64,000 nucleotides of DNA from Nocardia albiluteola (lineage in GTDB: Bacteria; Actinomycetota; Actinomycetes; Mycobacteriales; Mycobacteriaceae): NCBI RefSeq assembly GCF_018860155.1, contig NZ_JAHKNI010000012.1, positions 186,001 through 250,000 on the forward strand. Direction: 5' to 3'. The notes beneath the pieces are model-generated. The model had not been told where the DNA came from. It ran no database searches and saw nothing but the letters and a program-made list of their open reading frames with translations. Of this stretch, positions 62,246 through 64,000 are shown piece after piece. How positions within the stretch are numbered: the stretch's first letter is position 1; each line of letters opens with the position of its first letter. The translations under genes and the position numbers were made by a program.

Positions 62246-62548
62246 ATGGCAACCGACTATGACGCACCTAGGCGCAGTGAATCCGACGAGGTTTCGGAGG
62301 ACTCGCTCGAGGAGCTGAAGGCTCGTCGCAACGAGGCCGCGTCCGCCGTCGTGGATATCGACGAATCCGATACCGCGGAGTCGTTCGAGCTTCCCGGCGC
62401 GGATCTGTCCGAGGAGGTGCTCTCGGTCCGGGTGATCCCGAAGCAGGCCGACGAGTTCACCTGTTCCAGCTGCTTCCTGGTGCACCACCGGAGCCGCCTG
62501 GCCAGCGAGGCCGGCGGGCAGCTGATCTGCATGGACTGCGCGGCCTGA
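62246..62548 (+). CDS. DUF4193 protein
   Basis: ATG 62246 gives 100 aa; GGACGAGGGG lies before it. The acidic N-terminus 'EVSEDSLEELKARRNEAASA' is followed by a zinc-ribbon-like 'EFTCSSCFLVHHRSRLASEA' and 'LICMDCAA' (two CxxC). It is a conserved actinobacterial family whose gene lies next to cei and dut. The function is not known. Confidence 0.95.
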   Translation: MATDYDAPRRSESDEVSEDSLEELKARRNEAASAVVDIDESDTAESFELPGADLSEEVLSVRVIPKQADEFTCSSCFLVHHRSRLASEAGGQLICMDCAA

Positions 62549-62606
62549 GCCCGAGGCGAATCATCGCGTTCGCACGCACTGCCCCTGGAACACACATCCG
62601 CCCACT

Positions 62607-62631
62607 CCGCGCTCGGCTAGGCCGAGCGCGG
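62607..62631. terminator. Hairpin between DUF4193 and DUF3093
   Basis: CCGCGCTCGGC (62607-62617) pairs perfectly with GCCGAGCGCGG (62621-62631) around TAG, between convergent genes. Confidence 0.85.
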
Positions 62632-62759
62632 CCAATACCTGTGTGGCCCGCGCCGAAATAGCCGCGCGTCGGCGATCGGTGCGGCGCCGCCGGGCTCGTG
62701 CGCGGCCTATACCGCCGCAGACGAGCCGCCCACGGCGTGTCACCCCTGCCGGGAAGCCC

Positions 62760-63278
62760 TCAGGCCGTGCGTGGCGTGATGCCCAGCGCGGCCAGGACCT
62801 TGTCCGGGTGGCGGGCGCTGATCAGCCAGTACGGCGTCGGATCGTCCGGATCGTCGAGGACGAGCAGCACCATGGGCCCGATCCAGGGTCGATGCTGCAC
62901 GAAGGCGGCGGGGTCGAGCTGACGGCCCATCGCTGCGCTCTTGGCGCTGGCGGGTACGACCGCCGCCCGCGCAACATACGTTACCGGCAGATGTGCCTTG
63001 TCCGTGCGCAATTCGAGAGTTCCGGCGGCATCCGGCGCCACCTCGACACGATGCCGGCCGAACCACAGCAGCACCCACACCGGGATCGGAAGCAGCAGCA
63101 CGTACGGCAGCCAGGCCTGGATCCCCGGCGCGCCCATGTGCAGGGTCGCGGCCAGCAGGCCGATGATGCCCAGCCCCACCGGCCACCACCACAGCGGCGC
63201 CCATTGGCGTTCGGAGTACACGGGGGAGGTGGTTTCGTTGCGCGGCATGGCTACCTGTGGGGGCTGGTCGGACACCAC
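62760..63278 (-). CDS. DUF3093 membrane protein
   Basis: GTG 63278 gives 172 aa (ATG 63248 is an alternative). Two helices ('WWWPVGLGIIGLLAATLHMG' and 'LPYVLLLPIPVWVLLWFG') are followed by a beta-rich domain ('HLPVTYVARAAVVPASAKSA', 'DPTPYWLISARHPDKVLAAL'). It is the DUF3093 family, found next to dut in mycobacteria. The function is unknown. Confidence 0.93.
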   Translation of the reverse strand: MVSDQPPQVAMPRNETTSPVYSERQWAPLWWWPVGLGIIGLLAATLHMGAPGIQAWLPYVLLLPIPVWVLLWFGRHRVEVAPDAAGTLELRTDKAHLPVTYVARAAVVPASAKSAAMGRQLDPAAFVQHRPWIGPMVLLVLDDPDDPTPYWLISARHPDKVLAALGITPRTA

Positions 63279-63327
63279 ATCAGACTAGGTCAGTCCCCGT
63301 CGTGGTGACCGCGTAGGCTCCCTCGAC

Positions 63328-63834
63328 GTGACCGGCATTCCATCCATACCCCTGCTGCGGCTCGATCCCGGCATCCCCGTTCCCACCCGTGCGCACCCGG
63401 GGGATGCGGGCGTGGACCTGTGCACGACCGAGGACGTCATCCTGGAGCCGGGGGAGCGGGTGCTGGTCGGCACCGGCATCGCCGTCGCGCTCCCGACGGG
63501 CACCGTCGGCCTCATCCACCCGCGCTCCGGCCTGGCCGCCAAGACGGGTCTGTCGATCGTCAACACCCCCGGCACCGTGGACGCCGGATATCGCGGCGAG
63601 ATCAAGGTCTGCCTGATCAACCACGATCCCCGTGCCGCGATCACCCTGCGCCGCGGCGACCGCATCGCGCAGCTGCTGGTCCAGCGCGTCGAGCTGGTCG
63701 AATTCGCGGAGGTCGAGAGCCTGGACGAGACTGCCCGCGGCGCGGGCGGATACGGGTCCAGCGGCGGTCACGCCAGCCTCGATAATGGTGGGGTGAGGGC
63801 TGGTGGAGACGTCTCGGCCGGCAAGGAGGCATGA
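63328..63834 (+). CDS. dut: dUTP diphosphatase
   Basis: GTG 63328 gives 168 aa. The five motifs are present: 'AHPGDAGVDL', 'HPRSGLAAKTG', 'GTVDAGYRGEIKVCLIN', 'RRGDRIAQLLVQ', and the C-terminal 'GAGGYGSSGG'. It hydrolyses dUTP to dUMP as a trimer. The C-terminal tail is about 20 residues longer than motif 5 needs. Its stop overlaps the next start. Confidence 0.97.
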   Translation: MTGIPSIPLLRLDPGIPVPTRAHPGDAGVDLCTTEDVILEPGERVLVGTGIAVALPTGTVGLIHPRSGLAAKTGLSIVNTPGTVDAGYRGEIKVCLINHDPRAAITLRRGDRIAQLLVQRVELVEFAEVESLDETARGAGGYGSSGGHASLDNGGVRAGGDVSAGKEA

Positions 63835-64000
63835 GGATGTTCGGACGGAAGAAGAGCTCCCCGGAGGATGGCGCCGGGGCCGGTGCGTACGACGACTACG
63901 GGTACGACGACGAATACGACGAGGATGACGGGGGCTACGACGAGCCCGGGTACGACGACGAATACGACGAACCCGCTTACGCGGCCGCGGAGTACGACGA
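63831..64000 (+). CDS. DUF3710 protein, N-terminus only (cut by window edge)
   Basis: ATG 63831 overlaps the dut stop (ATGA); ATG 63837 (MFGRKK) is another start. The visible 56 residues are a basic start followed by acidic Tyr-Asp-Asp-Glu repeats ('DEYDED', 'PGYDDEYDEPAY'). The dut-DUF3710 pairing is conserved in mycobacteria. The DUF3710 domain itself would follow outside the window. Confidence 0.85.
   Translation, partial: MRMFGRKKSSPEDGAGAGAYDDYGYDDEYDEDDGGYDEPGYDDEYDEPAYAAAEYD

Noticed and set aside
63890..64000. Tandem repeat of GACGACGAATACGACGA-like units
   Set aside because: It is the acidic Tyr-Asp-Glu repeat at the start of the DUF3710 gene, in frame and coding, not a separate DNA repeat.

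Overview
The window is high-GC actinobacterial DNA. Gene content and order point to a mycolate-type actinomycete, most likely Nocardia or a close relative. From about 57.4 kb to the right end the order sigA, ppgK, suhB, cei, DUF4193, DUF3093, dut, DUF3710 is the conserved neighbourhood known from mycobacteria. An antigen-85-like esterase, bacterioferritin with its ferredoxin under IdeR-like boxes, and frequent GTG/TTG starts fit this. No rRNA, tRNA or CRISPR array was seen. The species is inferred.

Left part, 0-34.6 kb, is accessory. It is mostly small regulator/target pairs: HxlR facing an isochorismatase-like hydrolase and a muconolactone-isomerase-like protein; an arylsulfatase; SDR/LysR; XRE-cupin/metallo-beta-lactamase hydrolase; ArsR/MFS; an orphan SUKH-4 immunity protein; and a small Cys-Cys protein coupled to a MerR regulator. 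Then come a divergent acyl-activation cluster (AMP ligase, family III CoA transferase, acyl-CoA dehydrogenase), a metal-type ABC importer (ATPase, permease, lipoprotein), and an MFS exporter whose stop overlaps the start of a truncated glycoside-hydrolase-like gene.

At 19.7-30.5 kb lies a copper / cytochrome-oxidase-assembly region: an ECF sigma factor facing a membrane zinc-finger (anti-sigma-like) protein, a copper chaperone, a DUF5134 protein, CtaG, a copper P1B ATPase and a CopD-CtaG fusion. It is interrupted by an IS701-family element (21.04-22.48 kb) whose two flanks are CTAG. A second, outer copy of the IS end at 23.84 kb encloses an acyltransferase and a TetR regulator, which may be cargo.

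A 24-bp direct repeat of the 3' end of the DUF3039 gene (30,532 and 34,590) brackets about 4 kb with LysR, MFS and lipase genes. It looks like a small integrated island and marks the right edge of the accessory region. An integrase pseudogene at 7.2 kb and a possible transposase scrap at 5.6 kb are further signs of mobility.

Right part, 34.6-64 kb, is mostly conserved chromosome: DUF3039/DUF3099, MFS, VOC, GlxA-type AraC, BrkB/YihY, DEAD helicase, bfr/bfd, ICMT-like methyltransferase, a MoxR AAA ATPase with a VWA-like metallopeptidase, TetR/SDR, a SWIM protein with a SNF2 helicase, TetR, esterase, DUF7455, DUF952, rhomboid-like, MHYT, a sodium/proton antiporter and the sigA-dut block. Several strong hairpin terminators and palindromic operators are visible and are listed.
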